Part shown: piece after piece, positions 1-11,100 of the stretch
Layout: the number at the start of each line of letters is the position of its first letter
Numbering within the stretch: position 1 is the stretch's first letter
DNA from: Candidatus Heimdallarchaeum endolithica
GTDB taxonomy: Archaea; Asgardarchaeota; Heimdallarchaeia; Heimdallarchaeales; Heimdallarchaeaceae
Assembly (NCBI GenBank): GCA_021513715.1
Contig: CP084167.1
Span: 2,365,555 to 2,429,554, forward strand
DNA: 64,000 bases
Direction of reading: 5' to 3'
Notes under the pieces: generated by a model
Seen by the model: only the letters and a program-made list of their open reading frames with translations
What the model was told of the DNA's origin: nothing
Databases searched by the model: none
Translations under genes and position numbers: made by a program

Positions 1-3000
1 TCAGGACCAAATTATTCAGAATTTGAAAAAATGTATGAAAAAAATAGCGGGAGCAATCCTGATCCTCTATTTTTACAAATGGAAAATTATAATGGTGAAA
101 ATCAGAAAAGTGCAAGTATAGATAATATCCATGAGGAAATATGGGCTGATGCAATTAATGAATTGGAAATTTTTGGTGGTACAAAAGGAGAATGGTTTTA
201 TCTCGCAATAGATAGAGCAAGTGAGCAACCTAATAATCCCATTGTTACGGATGTTCAAGTTGTTTATGTAGACGGAGAAAGATTATATTGGAAAAATGCA
301 TATAATAACCAAAAAAGAATAGCCTTAATTTTTGACACTTTAGAATTCTATGAAACTTATGGAGTGAGTAATTACTTTTACATTATGTCAAATGCCACAA
401 TTGAGGGAAAAGGATTTACAGCTTACTATTATTCTTTTTATTCTAATAATGAACTGTTAGAAGGGTTCAACTATGAAGGAATACCTCAGGCAGATTTCAG
501 GACAGGTGATGCACTTAACCCCACTCTTGAAGATACAAGTTACGATTCTCCATGGTGGAATAACCCATTAGATTTTACCTCTCTCAATTCGGATAAACAC
601 GGGTGTATAGTCGTACAAATCCAAGAAAATCAGTCGGGTAATATTGATTATCTAAATTTTGAAGGATATTACTCTTTCTTATTGGATGATCTTTATCTTG
701 GTGGAGAAGAATTACATACACATAGAATCGGTTATCTCCCTATACATATAGAAGGATTTAGCTACTATAGTGGAATAATGGACGGTTTTTATATTACTGA
801 CGATATAAAACCCAAATTAAGATTGCAGACATCTATAGCAAATCTTTATTCTCACCCCTTAGAATTAAGCTATGTTCTTCCTCTCGAGTTTATTGATTAT
901 GGAGAAGGGTGGTTACCCAGAGAAATAAAAGATTATGATACTAGTTACTTAGATAATGAAAGATATAGATGGTTAGAGGTAGAATTTCACAATAAGATTC
1001 AATATGCTATTACAGAACTAAATAATGATTCATGCACACTTTTTCAGAAAGTGTTCGATACTCAATCAAATGAGATTTATTTTGAAGAGAGCTATACTCA
1101 TTATAAAAGTAAAAATATAGATAATGAACTCACAAAGAGTTTCTCTCATATAATTCCTGAATCAGAAGCTATTTTTCCAAGTTCATATCAAGATTTTACT
1201 TACAAGTCAAGCTTAAACTATGTAGGAAATATTTCTTCTTCAGATTATGTAGAAGTTGATTCACCAGAGATTAAAATAGGAAATACAAAAAAAGAAGATT
1301 CAAATATAAATGAACAATATGAAAGAGCGAAAGATGAATACAGATTTTATTATTTCTTGCCATATGAAAGCGATACAAATTCTATTGCTTTTGTGAATAT
1401 TTCATCTAAAACTATAAGATTTGATGATGAAGCTTGTACTCCAAGTAATATAATAGACAAGATAAACATAAAAGCTCATTTATCTCTCGATATAGGGGAA
1501 AGCTTAGAACAAGTTTCAATTTACAAGATATACGCAATAGATATTGAAAATAAAGAACATGTTTTATACTCATCCAATTATGATGAATACTATTTCAATT
1601 ATACAAGCGATTTAAATTATGAAATAGACTTAAATGTTTCAGCAGATTCAGCGTATTTCTACATAATAAAAGAATTTAAAGTAGAATTTAAAATAAAAAC
1701 CTTTACAGCAAGTGCTCAAGATGTAGTAGAAATATGTTTTGCAGAGTTGAAAGTTATCACTGATGAATTTTTACCCTATGATGTCATCTATCCAAAGGAT
1801 ACATCACCACCTTCAATCGATCTTATTCCTGTCTCTCCTCTGAGTCTAGAAAATAACATTTGGACGTTTACATACTCCGCAGAAGATTATTCAGGATTGA
1901 AAAATAATCAGTTCCAATATCGTATAAAATATGATTGGGGAGGAATAGATGATCAAGGTATAGTATATTCTAAATCCGATAGTTATTCAGAATACATGGT
2001 TTTTAATCTTGGAGATGAATTCAATATTTTTAGCCCTAGTCCTCAAATTGAGGGGGATGTTACCTATTATGCAAAGCGACTATGGCTGGAAATTTATGCT
2101 GTGGATGGTTCAATATGGGAAAATGAATATTTCTATGAAAAAACATGGCAGATAGATGATGGGATCAGTCCTTGGATAGAACAACAATTTAACTATCTTA
2201 TTGTGCAAATGTACAATGATAATCAACTTATCTGGACAGAAGCGAAAGATATTGCTGGAGTAAATACAGTTGAACTCATAATAGAAAATATTGAAGATTT
2301 TCATCATAACATCTATCAAATCAATGATATTTACACCTTAAACAAAATTAACAATAGATGGTATTTAGGAGATGATTTAACTCCATTTAGTTTTTACAAA
2401 TATGGAGAAGAGAAAATCCTACCTTACAAAGTAAATTACTATTATACCATTTATGCAGAAGATGGAAAAGTATGGGATTCAGAAATTTTTACTCTTCAAT
2501 ACCAGGATGGAATAACTCCAAACTACTATACTCACTCAATAGAGGCTTATACTGACGCAGAAGATGTGGTAATAGAGGTATGGACATATGATGAGATATT
2601 TACTAATGATGAACTTAATGTTTCAGCAGAATATTGTCAATCTATTTATGAAAATTTTGAGTGGATAAATAATGGCTCATTATATTATGAGAGTTTTAGT
2701 TTGCAAACGGATGGAGAAATTATTCATAATGGAGAAACGTACTATAGATATAAACTAGTTATTCCTCATGATAGAATTGAAGCAGGGTACGGAATAGTAG
2801 GAAAAATAATTGTTTCAGATCTAGCATCAACACCTAATGTTTTTACTATTCCCATAGAAATACAATTGTATGACTCGAGAATAGTATTAGGAACACCTCA
2901 TCTTACTCCTACTCCAGATCAAAATGGATACGTTCATTTTCTTTCTGATTTATCCCTATCAGTTATAATAATTGAATCGTATTATCCTACTCCTGTCGTA

Positions 3001-6000
3001 TGGGCAGATGTATATGTCAATGACGTTTATTCTACTACATTGAATCTTGGAACAGGAGATTATGTTACATACGTTTATGGTTCATTTGATTATAACACCA
3101 TAGGAGCAACACTACACGATGAAGTGAGATTAGAACTTCATGCTTCAGCAACTATTAACTCAGAAACAGTGAATGAAGAAGAAGTAAGAATAATAGATTT
3201 TGTCTACTGGGATCTTGTACCTCCTGAAATTACATATGTTTCGTCTATTCCTGCAAGAATGAATCCTGCAGAATTCTCATTTAAGGTAAAAGAAGATATC
3301 AGAACGATTATCCCTGGATTAATTACAGTAGAATATTCTCTCTCCAATCAAAATAATTGGAACCCGTGTGATGTGGAATATACAGAGTCGGTTGGAAATG
3401 GAGAGTGGTTAGTTAATGCTTCTTTTGACAGTTCAAGCATGTCAGCAGGAGAGATATACGATTTCAAAATAACAGTGACGGATTATTATAGTGTTACAAG
3501 TTTAACAGTTAGTCGAACATTAACAGATATTACAGCTCCTACAGTTTTATTTACTTCCCCTTCCACCCCAGGATACAGTCAAGATATTACTGTAGAAGCA
3601 GTTCTAGTAGATGATTCAGAAGTTGACATAGATAATGTGTATATTAATTACAAGAACGAAAATGGAGAATGGATATATTCTACAGATTTTAGTATTGAAC
3701 AAAAGATGAGTTATGATACGAATACTAACTCTTTCCACTTCACTTTGGAATCAGAAAATCATCAAGCTCCTTACTCTATGCTGATAAAAATATGGTGTCA
3801 AGATAAATATTCTAATGCCCATTGGTCAGAATTCACAATATCTCTGGAAGACGACACCCCACCACTAATTATGAATGATGAAGTGTTAGTGAATATAGAT
3901 AACATCAACGCAATCACCGCGGTAGCAGATACTGAAATTGTCTTAAGGGCAAGAGATGCTTGGTCAGCAATAAGAGAAACAGAAGTTCAAGTATATAAAG
4001 AAGTAAGTGCTGATAGCTGGGAACTAATAGCTGTTATTCTTCTTTCTCCAGACAGTAGCAGAGACGAAGGAATATTTAAGGGATACTCTGGAATATTAAA
4101 TAAAGAAACACTTGAGATAAACAATGTCGTAACAGGAACACGGTTGAAATTTATTCCGTGGGTTGTGGATGATAAAGAAAACGAAGCCGATACTTTTGAA
4201 ATCGTAAAAAAAGTAGTTGAAGGAAAACCTGAAATAAACACCGTAAACATGAACCCTTCACCTAGTTCATATCTACCTTATGATTCAACTGTAAATGTAG
4301 AAGTCAACACCACTTGTATTTATAGTGTAGAGGAAGTAAAATTAGATATATACATAGATGATGTGTTGAAGATAACTGGTTACTCTTTCACTTTTGATTC
4401 TGGAACAAATACATGGAAAACGGTTTTACCGGACTTAAGCCAATATGCAAGAAAAAATGTCAAATTGATGATTTATTCATATACAACTCCACCAGGAGAA
4501 AATAGTCTTTCTTCTTCTCCAGAAATCATAGAATATTATCTGAAAGACGTCTATGCTCCAGTTTATCTTGAAAATAACATCCCCTTACTTTTTGCTGAAC
4601 AATGCAATAATAAAGTATGGTTTGCTGTTTATGAAGATATAACGATATTAGCAGAAACAAACATTGCTGTAAAATTCAAAAAACATGGTATTATATCCAC
4701 ATATTATGCTACAATTGATAGTATAACAAACTATTATGATGGAGACAGCAAAAAATACAAAATAGAGGTTACTTTAGATGATTTAATCAATTTTAGTGCA
4801 GGAGAAAATATAGATATAATTCTTGAAGTAACAGATGATGAAGGAAACCTTTTATCTCAGACTTTTGATGGCAGTTATGGTACGGGAATAACACTTATAG
4901 AATCTGACCCTCCAACTATAGCTGTAGAATCTTCTTTTAGTTCTTCTCAAGAAGCAGGGGTGGATTATGAAATAGGGTATAACGAAGATTTGATATTTGA
5001 TTTTAGTTTAAATGACGTCTCTGGTGTAGACGTGGGAAGTGTATCTTACAGTTATACAATTATTGATCCTTCTTCTTCATTTTCTCCCTCTGGAATAAAT
5101 CCTTTTTCTTTTACAATAGGCACTACAAATTATGATTACAATGCGTTAATTACAATAAACATTAATGCACAAGATATTCATGGTTTTGGCTCCTCTTTTC
5201 TATATCGCTTTAGAACAATAGATAATGTTCTTCCTTCGGATATTGTTTTTACAAGTGGATTAAGTTCTACGATAGAAGTAGATTCACCCTATTCCTTTAG
5301 TTTTAGAGGAATAGATGAAATATCTACCAATCAGAACATGGAATGTAAGTATCGTTTGTCTTACGATGGGGGTTCAACTTGGACAAGTTACACCGTCTTA
5401 GAAGCTTCTTCTTATGACTCTGCTAATGATGCGTGGGATGTGACAATAGGAGCTTATTCTGATTTGAGAACAGTAACTGTGGAAGTAGTTGTTACTGACC
5501 AAAGTTCTAATAGCAGAAGCGAAACTTTCTCATATACAGTTATAGATACTTTAGTTCCTGATATTACATGGAATAATGCCCCCACGAGTTATGGTGATAA
5601 CTCTGATTTGTGGGTTAGTGCATTTATCACTGACAATATAGCTGTAGATGAGAGTAGTATAGATTTTTATTATGTTAAACAAGGAGATTCTACAGTTTAT
5701 CATTTAAGTTATGAAACAGATCCTTTACTTACAACTCTCTTTAAAGCAAAAATACCTAACAGTGCTCTATCATGGCAAGATGTTGTTACTTATTATGTTT
5801 ATACGGAAGATAGTTCTGGTAATAGTTTAGAGATTTCTAAAACCGTGACAATAAATATTGATGAAAAAAAACCTATTATAAATTATTATGATTATGGAGC
5901 TGAAAACACATTTTACTATTATGACTATTCAGTTGATGTTATAAAAGATTCTTGGGATTTCGAAGATGATACTGATGGCTGGGCAGATGCAGGGATATAT

Positions 6001-8175
6001 TCTAGTCAACGGTATGTGAATGAATATGGAAATTTGATTGTGAGAGTAGACTCTGGAACAAGATACTATTTTGGAACTTATTATTATGAATATACTCACC
6101 CTATCAACATGGTGGATACTTCTTATCGTGTTTTCCGAATATCTTGGCGTGTGAGTCATGTTCCCTCTGGGGCAAGTGTAAGGATGTGTGTGGGTGTTAG
6201 TTCTTCTGGTAGTGGAGAAAATTTCTGGAATCATGATACGTGGAGATACTCTTCATGGTATTCAGATACAAACTGGCATACAAGTATTATCTACTTTGAT
6301 TCTTTTGATTCTTCAACTGACGGGAGAAACATACAAAAAATACGTTTACACGTTGCTTCTAGTTCCAGTAGCGCAACTTTCACTCCAAGTACTGACTATT
6401 GGGCTTGTCAATATATCAACCTTTACGCACATGAAAATAAACCCTCCTTTGATAGAAGTGGAGCAATATATGTCACAGTAGACGATAACACTGATTTGTC
6501 TTCAGTGAAAGCGTATGTCAAACGTAGTGATCAGTCTACTTGGCAAGGAGGGTGGACTTTAACAAATTACATGACAAATAGATGGTATATTTACGCTAAT
6601 GAGATGTTTTTTATATGGTATTCTTCTTCAAGTTGTTATGATATCAAAGTAGTTGCCACTGATAGCAACTCTAACACTGAAACAGTCACTTTTACTCAAA
6701 AAATACAATCTTTGGATATGAAATGGCCATCTATCACCAGTATCACGTCTGATGATTATAATATCTACAATGACGAATGTTGTTATATTACTGTCAACAC
6801 TTACGACCCTGGCGATCCTTGGAATGGCGATAAAGGGGCGTCAAGGATATATTATTCTAATAATGTCGACTTTTATTATAAAGCTTCCAGTCAGTCCTAT
6901 TGGACACTCTTCTCAACCAACTATTTCTCTGAAAGTGGAAAGTATGCAAATGCAAAATTCTCCGCTGCAAGTTCTTTTCCTGATCAAGATATACAGTTTA
7001 AGGCAATAGTTACTGACAGAGCAGGAAACTCTATAACTAGCAGTATTATTACCATCCATGTAACTAAACGTCACAATGCTCCTGTAGTTGTCAGTAGATG
7101 GGACTCAGGATATGATAATACTAAAGTTAACGATTATTTTTATGCTCGCGCACATATTACTTGTGATAGTGATGACATTTCTTCTGTTGATATACGTTAT
7201 GGTCCTTCAACCTCTTCATATACAACTTTGTCAGGAGGAGCTTCAAAATATTCAGGTAATTTAAGAGATGGCTACTGGCAGAAAGGTCTTTATGGCGGTG
7301 ATACAATAGGAGAAAGAGTTTACTTCAGTTTTAGAGCAAAAAGTGTTGCAGGAGTAACAGGTAGTTGGAGTAGCTGGGACTATGTAGAATATAAGGGAAT
7401 TTTGTTCTCTCAAGAACTTTATTCGGTAGACGATATAATCTATAAAAAACAAGATAATCGCTTATATGTTATCTTCCGTAATTCTTTCTCATCAGAAAAC
7501 TATTCCGTTTACCTCAATTTATATGTTGAAAATTATTCTTTACCTCTGTCTCTTCTCCATGAAAATGATGAAGAGAGAAATGTTTATTCTGTTTATATCA
7601 AAAATGTAATAGATAAATACCAATTAGAATTGTTAACTTATTCAGTTTCTATCAGAGACTATTTCAAAGTTCTTTATACCTCTCGCAATTTCACTCTTTC
7701 TGTAGGCGACGTTTCCCCTCCTGTAATAGAAGAAATAAAAGTTAACTCTTTTTACAAATACGGTACTCCAATTACAATCACATCTGTTGTCTCTGATAAA
7801 CATATGGATAAAATAGAAGTAGAATTACTTGATCTTGATGAAAACAACGAATGGCGCGTCTATGAAAAATTATCTATGAAAGATACCTTTTCTTACTATT
7901 TTGTGAAATTTGAAGCCCTACATATTCCTGGATATTACATAAGAGTTAAAGCTTCTGATAAGTCGTTTAATGTAGCTTATAGTGAAATTCTACGAGTGCA
8001 TGTAGGAGAAAAAGAAAATAAAAACACTCAATCTTATTTTAATCAAGCCTTAATTTTATCATTCAGCTTGTTTATTGGCTCGTTGACTTTTATTCGTAAA
8101 CGAACCTTTTTAAAAACAAAATTTTACTCTCTGAAATTTTTCAAAATAATAAATAAACAGTTTAGGAGGAAATAA
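1..8175 (+). CDS. Giant Ig/cadherin-like repeat surface protein, 5' end outside window (locus A)
   Basis: The frame is open from base 1, so the gene starts upstream; at least 2724 residues are visible. From about residue 600 it is built of tandem beta-sandwich units joined at a recurring Asp/Thr-x-x-x-Pro-Pro/Ala-x-Ile/Val linker, as in Ig-like and cadherin-like repeat proteins. Near residues 1975-2140 (nt 5940-6430) a segment beginning WDFEDDTDGWADAG resembles a carbohydrate-binding/galactose-binding-like beta-sandwich. At nt 7070-7420 lies a Ser/Tyr/Trp-rich module (ASKYSGNLRDGYW, SFRAKSVAG) that recurs in the 3170-residue protein of locus B. It ends with one hydrophobic helix (about nt 8045-8095) and a basic tail rich in Lys and Arg, so it should be anchored at its C-terminus with the bulk outside the cell. 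The stop lies 2 nt before the next start. Exact function unknown; surface location is well supported. Confidence 0.9.
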   Translation, partial: SGPNYSEFEKMYEKNSGSNPDPLFLQMENYNGENQKSASIDNIHEEIWADAINELEIFGGTKGEWFYLAIDRASEQPNNPIVTDVQVVYVDGERLYWKNAYNNQKRIALIFDTLEFYETYGVSNYFYIMSNATIEGKGFTAYYYSFYSNNELLEGFNYEGIPQADFRTGDALNPTLEDTSYDSPWWNNPLDFTSLNSDKHGCIVVQIQENQSGNIDYLNFEGYYSFLLDDLYLGGEELHTHRIGYLPIHIEGFSYYSGIMDGFYITDDIKPKLRLQTSIANLYSHPLELSYVLPLEFIDYGEGWLPREIKDYDTSYLDNERYRWLEVEFHNKIQYAITELNNDSCTLFQKVFDTQSNEIYFEESYTHYKSKNIDNELTKSFSHIIPESEAIFPSSYQDFTYKSSLNYVGNISSSDYVEVDSPEIKIGNTKKEDSNINEQYERAKDEYRFYYFLPYESDTNSIAFVNISSKTIRFDDEACTPSNIIDKINIKAHLSLDIGESLEQVSIYKIYAIDIENKEHVLYSSNYDEYYFNYTSDLNYEIDLNVSADSAYFYIIKEFKVEFKIKTFTASAQDVVEICFAELKVITDEFLPYDVIYPKDTSPPSIDLIPVSPLSLENNIWTFTYSAEDYSGLKNNQFQYRIKYDWGGIDDQGIVYSKSDSYSEYMVFNLGDEFNIFSPSPQIEGDVTYYAKRLWLEIYAVDGSIWENEYFYEKTWQIDDGISPWIEQQFNYLIVQMYNDNQLIWTEAKDIAGVNTVELIIENIEDFHHNIYQINDIYTLNKINNRWYLGDDLTPFSFYKYGEEKILPYKVNYYYTIYAEDGKVWDSEIFTLQYQDGITPNYYTHSIEAYTDAEDVVIEVWTYDEIFTNDELNVSAEYCQSIYENFEWINNGSLYYESFSLQTDGEIIHNGETYYRYKLVIPHDRIEAGYGIVGKIIVSDLASTPNVFTIPIEIQLYDSRIVLGTPHLTPTPDQNGYVHFLSDLSLSVIIIESYYPTPVVWADVYVNDVYSTTLNLGTGDYVTYVYGSFDYNTIGATLHDEVRLELHASATINSETVNEEEVRIIDFVYWDLVPPEITYVSSIPARMNPAEFSFKVKEDIRTIIPGLITVEYSLSNQNNWNPCDVEYTESVGNGEWLVNASFDSSSMSAGEIYDFKITVTDYYSVTSLTVSRTLTDITAPTVLFTSPSTPGYSQDITVEAVLVDDSEVDIDNVYINYKNENGEWIYSTDFSIEQKMSYDTNTNSFHFTLESENHQAPYSMLIKIWCQDKYSNAHWSEFTISLEDDTPPLIMNDEVLVNIDNINAITAVADTEIVLRARDAWSAIRETEVQVYKEVSADSWELIAVILLSPDSSRDEGIFKGYSGILNKETLEINNVVTGTRLKFIPWVVDDKENEADTFEIVKKVVEGKPEINTVNMNPSPSSYLPYDSTVNVEVNTTCIYSVEEVKLDIYIDDVLKITGYSFTFDSGTNTWKTVLPDLSQYARKNVKLMIYSYTTPPGENSLSSSPEIIEYYLKDVYAPVYLENNIPLLFAEQCNNKVWFAVYEDITILAETNIAVKFKKHGIISTYYATIDSITNYYDGDSKKYKIEVTLDDLINFSAGENIDIILEVTDDEGNLLSQTFDGSYGTGITLIESDPPTIAVESSFSSSQEAGVDYEIGYNEDLIFDFSLNDVSGVDVGSVSYSYTIIDPSSSFSPSGINPFSFTIGTTNYDYNALITININAQDIHGFGSSFLYRFRTIDNVLPSDIVFTSGLSSTIEVDSPYSFSFRGIDEISTNQNMECKYRLSYDGGSTWTSYTVLEASSYDSANDAWDVTIGAYSDLRTVTVEVVVTDQSSNSRSETFSYTVIDTLVPDITWNNAPTSYGDNSDLWVSAFITDNIAVDESSIDFYYVKQGDSTVYHLSYETDPLLTTLFKAKIPNSALSWQDVVTYYVYTEDSSGNSLEISKTVTINIDEKKPIINYYDYGAENTFYYYDYSVDVIKDSWDFEDDTDGWADAGIYSSQRYVNEYGNLIVRVDSGTRYYFGTYYYEYTHPINMVDTSYRVFRISWRVSHVPSGASVRMCVGVSSSGSGENFWNHDTWRYSSWYSDTNWHTSIIYFDSFDSSTDGRNIQKIRLHVASSSSSATFTPSTDYWACQYINLYAHENKPSFDRSGAIYVTVDDNTDLSSVKAYVKRSDQSTWQGGWTLTNYMTNRWYIYANEMFFIWYSSSSCYDIKVVATDSNSNTETVTFTQKIQSLDMKWPSITSITSDDYNIYNDECCYITVNTYDPGDPWNGDKGASRIYYSNNVDFYYKASSQSYWTLFSTNYFSESGKYANAKFSAASSFPDQDIQFKAIVTDRAGNSITSSIITIHVTKRHNAPVVVSRWDSGYDNTKVNDYFYARAHITCDSDDISSVDIRYGPSTSSYTTLSGGASKYSGNLRDGYWQKGLYGGDTIGERVYFSFRAKSVAGVTGSWSSWDYVEYKGILFSQELYSVDDIIYKKQDNRLYVIFRNSFSSENYSVYLNLYVENYSLPLSLLHENDEERNVYSVYIKNVIDKYQLELLTYSVSIRDYFKVLYTSRNFTLSVGDVSPPVIEEIKVNSFYKYGTPITITSVVSDKHMDKIEVELLDLDENNEWRVYEKLSMKDTFSYYFVKFEALHIPGYYIRVKASDKSFNVAYSEILRVHVGEKENKNTQSYFNQALILSFSLFIGSLTFIRKRTFLKTKFYSLKFFKIINKQFRRK

Positions 8176-8177
8176 AA

Positions 8178-11100
8178 ATGCAAAAAATCAAATCTAAAAT
8201 GAATACTTTTCTAGGCAAATTGAATAAACGTAGTCTTGTTATTACAGGAGTAGCGTTATTTATTTCAGTAATTGTTATCCTTCAGAGTTTCTCTATTGCT
8301 CTCTATCCTCAATCATCAGACGATGATAGCTATACCTTTTTCTACTCTGACTTTTCAGATAAAGAAGAGTGGAAAGGAGTTTATCGCTTATCTTGGGGGT
8401 CTATAATTGTAGATAGTAATTTTAATGCTATGAGTAAAAAAATAGACCTTTATTGGTATGGTATGCAACAGTTGTTCTTAGAAGTGAAAGGAATAGATAG
8501 TTTAAAACTTGATTCTTCTTCAGCAATACAAGTTATAGACGCTGATACTTCTCGCATCTTATATGAACTTCGAGGATCTCAACTTTCTTCATTTAATGTC
8601 TCTGTAGACTTGTCCGCATACGTGTATGAAGACACTTCAGCGCTATATATCAATATTATTGGAAGCATAAAAATTATTGATTATATAAGAATTTTTACTC
8701 CTAAACTGTATTATCATAATTTTCTTAACGATGGAAAAACTTTTCCGAATGCTTATCACGAATTTAATCAGTTATATATTGATTATTTAGCCTACACAGA
8801 AGAAGTGACCTATGAAACTCCAGTTATCAAAGTTCCAGAAGGTAATAACGTTAATCTTACTTTCGCTTTTAATTTAGTCCCATCGCTTACTTCTAATTAT
8901 TCTATGTTTGCTCATATTTATGCCGATATATATGGATTAGGAGGTTTTGGTGAAGTAGAACAGCGAATAGAATTAGGATACAGTTATACAAATATGAGTT
9001 TTGGAGCAGACTATGTCTCTCTTATTGATAAAGAAATAACACTTTTAGGAAACTACTATGTAAGATTTTACTTAAATTTTGATTGTTTTGAAACAAATGA
9101 GGAAGACATACAAATAAAATTAATTGCTTTTTTCATTCAACCTCACAATAACGTTGAAGCGCAGTCTGAATATGTCGACCCTGCACTTTATATTCGCAAA
9201 TCTCCCAATGCTTATATCTCTGAACAAGTAGTAGAAGGAAGGGTATTTAATGCTCTTACCGTTGATAGACAAGGATACATTGCTACATATAAGATCTCAC
9301 ATATGGATACGATATTTTATGATAAATTAGATCCAAGCACTATTGAAGAAAATTATACAATAGGTAACCCTGATACCTTAGTATATGATTTCGACAGTTC
9401 TAAGAATCTGAGATTAAACTCCTCAGGTTACCTTTATTCCTCTGAGTCTATTGGTAGTGATTTCTCTGTTTCTACTTCTTTTAATCTTAATAGTTTAGCA
9501 AGTAACCGTATTTTTGCAGGTATAGGTATTTATGGCACACATTCTTACGAATTTGCTGTAGGGAATATGACTCTTTATGAAGAAACTTATGTTGATGAAG
9601 AGACAACCACAGTGAAAGTAAAAGAGGTTTATCAAGCTTATTTACATGTCTACAAAGACAATTTATTAATTCGCTCTTATGCTCTCAATCAGACTTTTGG
9701 AGAAGGACAAGTTATTTCTCTTTCCCTTTCCTCTAAATTTGGTTATAAAGCTTATAGTGTTCAAATTAATTATGAAGAAATAGTTATTTCTCTTCCCGAG
9801 ATTATAGCGATAGGAGGAAAACCAGGTATATTTGCTAAAATTCCTCAACCTAGCCCTGATAACTTTGTTTCCTTTTACTACTTATCCGCAAGTGGTATAA
9901 CAGAATATAGTCCCCGTCGTTTATTGATTTATAGTAAAACTCAACAATATGTTACTGTTGTACTTAAAGCTACAAGAATCAATCCTTTGAGTTTTTCTTC
10001 GGAAAAAGTAGTTATAGACGAAAAGAAGTTATCTCAAAACAAAGAAGGTATACTTTATTTTTCTTATATTCCTAAACCTTTTGAGTATATTCATTTAGAA
10101 GTGTATTGTACTAATCCTGATGAAGAGCTAACTAGTTCATTTAGTATTTTGGCTATGAAATTCTCAGGAATACACGAATATAATACAATTATCCCCTCTT
10201 ATGATTACTATGATATATCTGATTCTGTCTATTTCGAGAAACGTAATCTTATTTCTGAAGACCTTTCTGATAATTTTATTGCCTCTTATGACGCAATAGT
10301 AGAAGAAAGGTATAGTTTATTGGAGATAGGTGCTGAAGCACAAGACTCTCTTCCCGATACCCAAATAGATATTTATACTCGAAAATTAAATAGTGGGCTT
10401 CCTTTCACCTTCCAAGGAACAGTTTACTGGACTGAACATGAAAGTGGAAGTTTCTTTTCTCATGTTCTTTATCTTGATCTTTCACCCGGAAATTATGAGA
10501 TAAGATTAGAACGACCTTTAATTTTTACAAGTAAATTAAATATTAGTTACCTTCTTCTTCGACCTTTGACCTCTTATGCTAATGCTGTAACTGATTCAGT
10601 AGGTTTTACCAACCCTTTATCTTGGGAAAAAGATTTTACCACTGATAAAATTGATGCATTCAATGGTATAGACCAGTTTATAGAAGAGAGTTATTACTCT
10701 TTAGTTCATCCCAGTTGTTATATGAAAGACGATGGAAATGGGAACTATGAACAATATACTGATTGGACGCCTTCTACAGATGATACACAGATATGGTCAG
10801 TAGAAGATAACCTTGCTTCCTTTGTAGGAGGAGTAAAACTTGATATTCCTGATGTTTCCACGGGTTCTGAAGGCTATCCCTATTTGCGTTTTGTTGCTAG
10901 AACGTACTCAAACTATACAATAGACTTAAAATTAACTTTAACTTACTCAGATGGAAGCACAAACGAGTACTATTATTCTGTTTCTCAAGAACCAAAAGTA
11001 TACTTTTTCAATTTTGATTATACTGATAGTCCTAAAATTTTATCAGGAATAGAATTTTTCACCAACTATATCCTTTATAACGATAAGGACGAGTCTGTTA

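Noticed and set aside
6188..7009. Short plus-strand frames inside the first giant gene
   Set aside because: They lie in another frame of a continuous giant coding sequence with consistent domain content.
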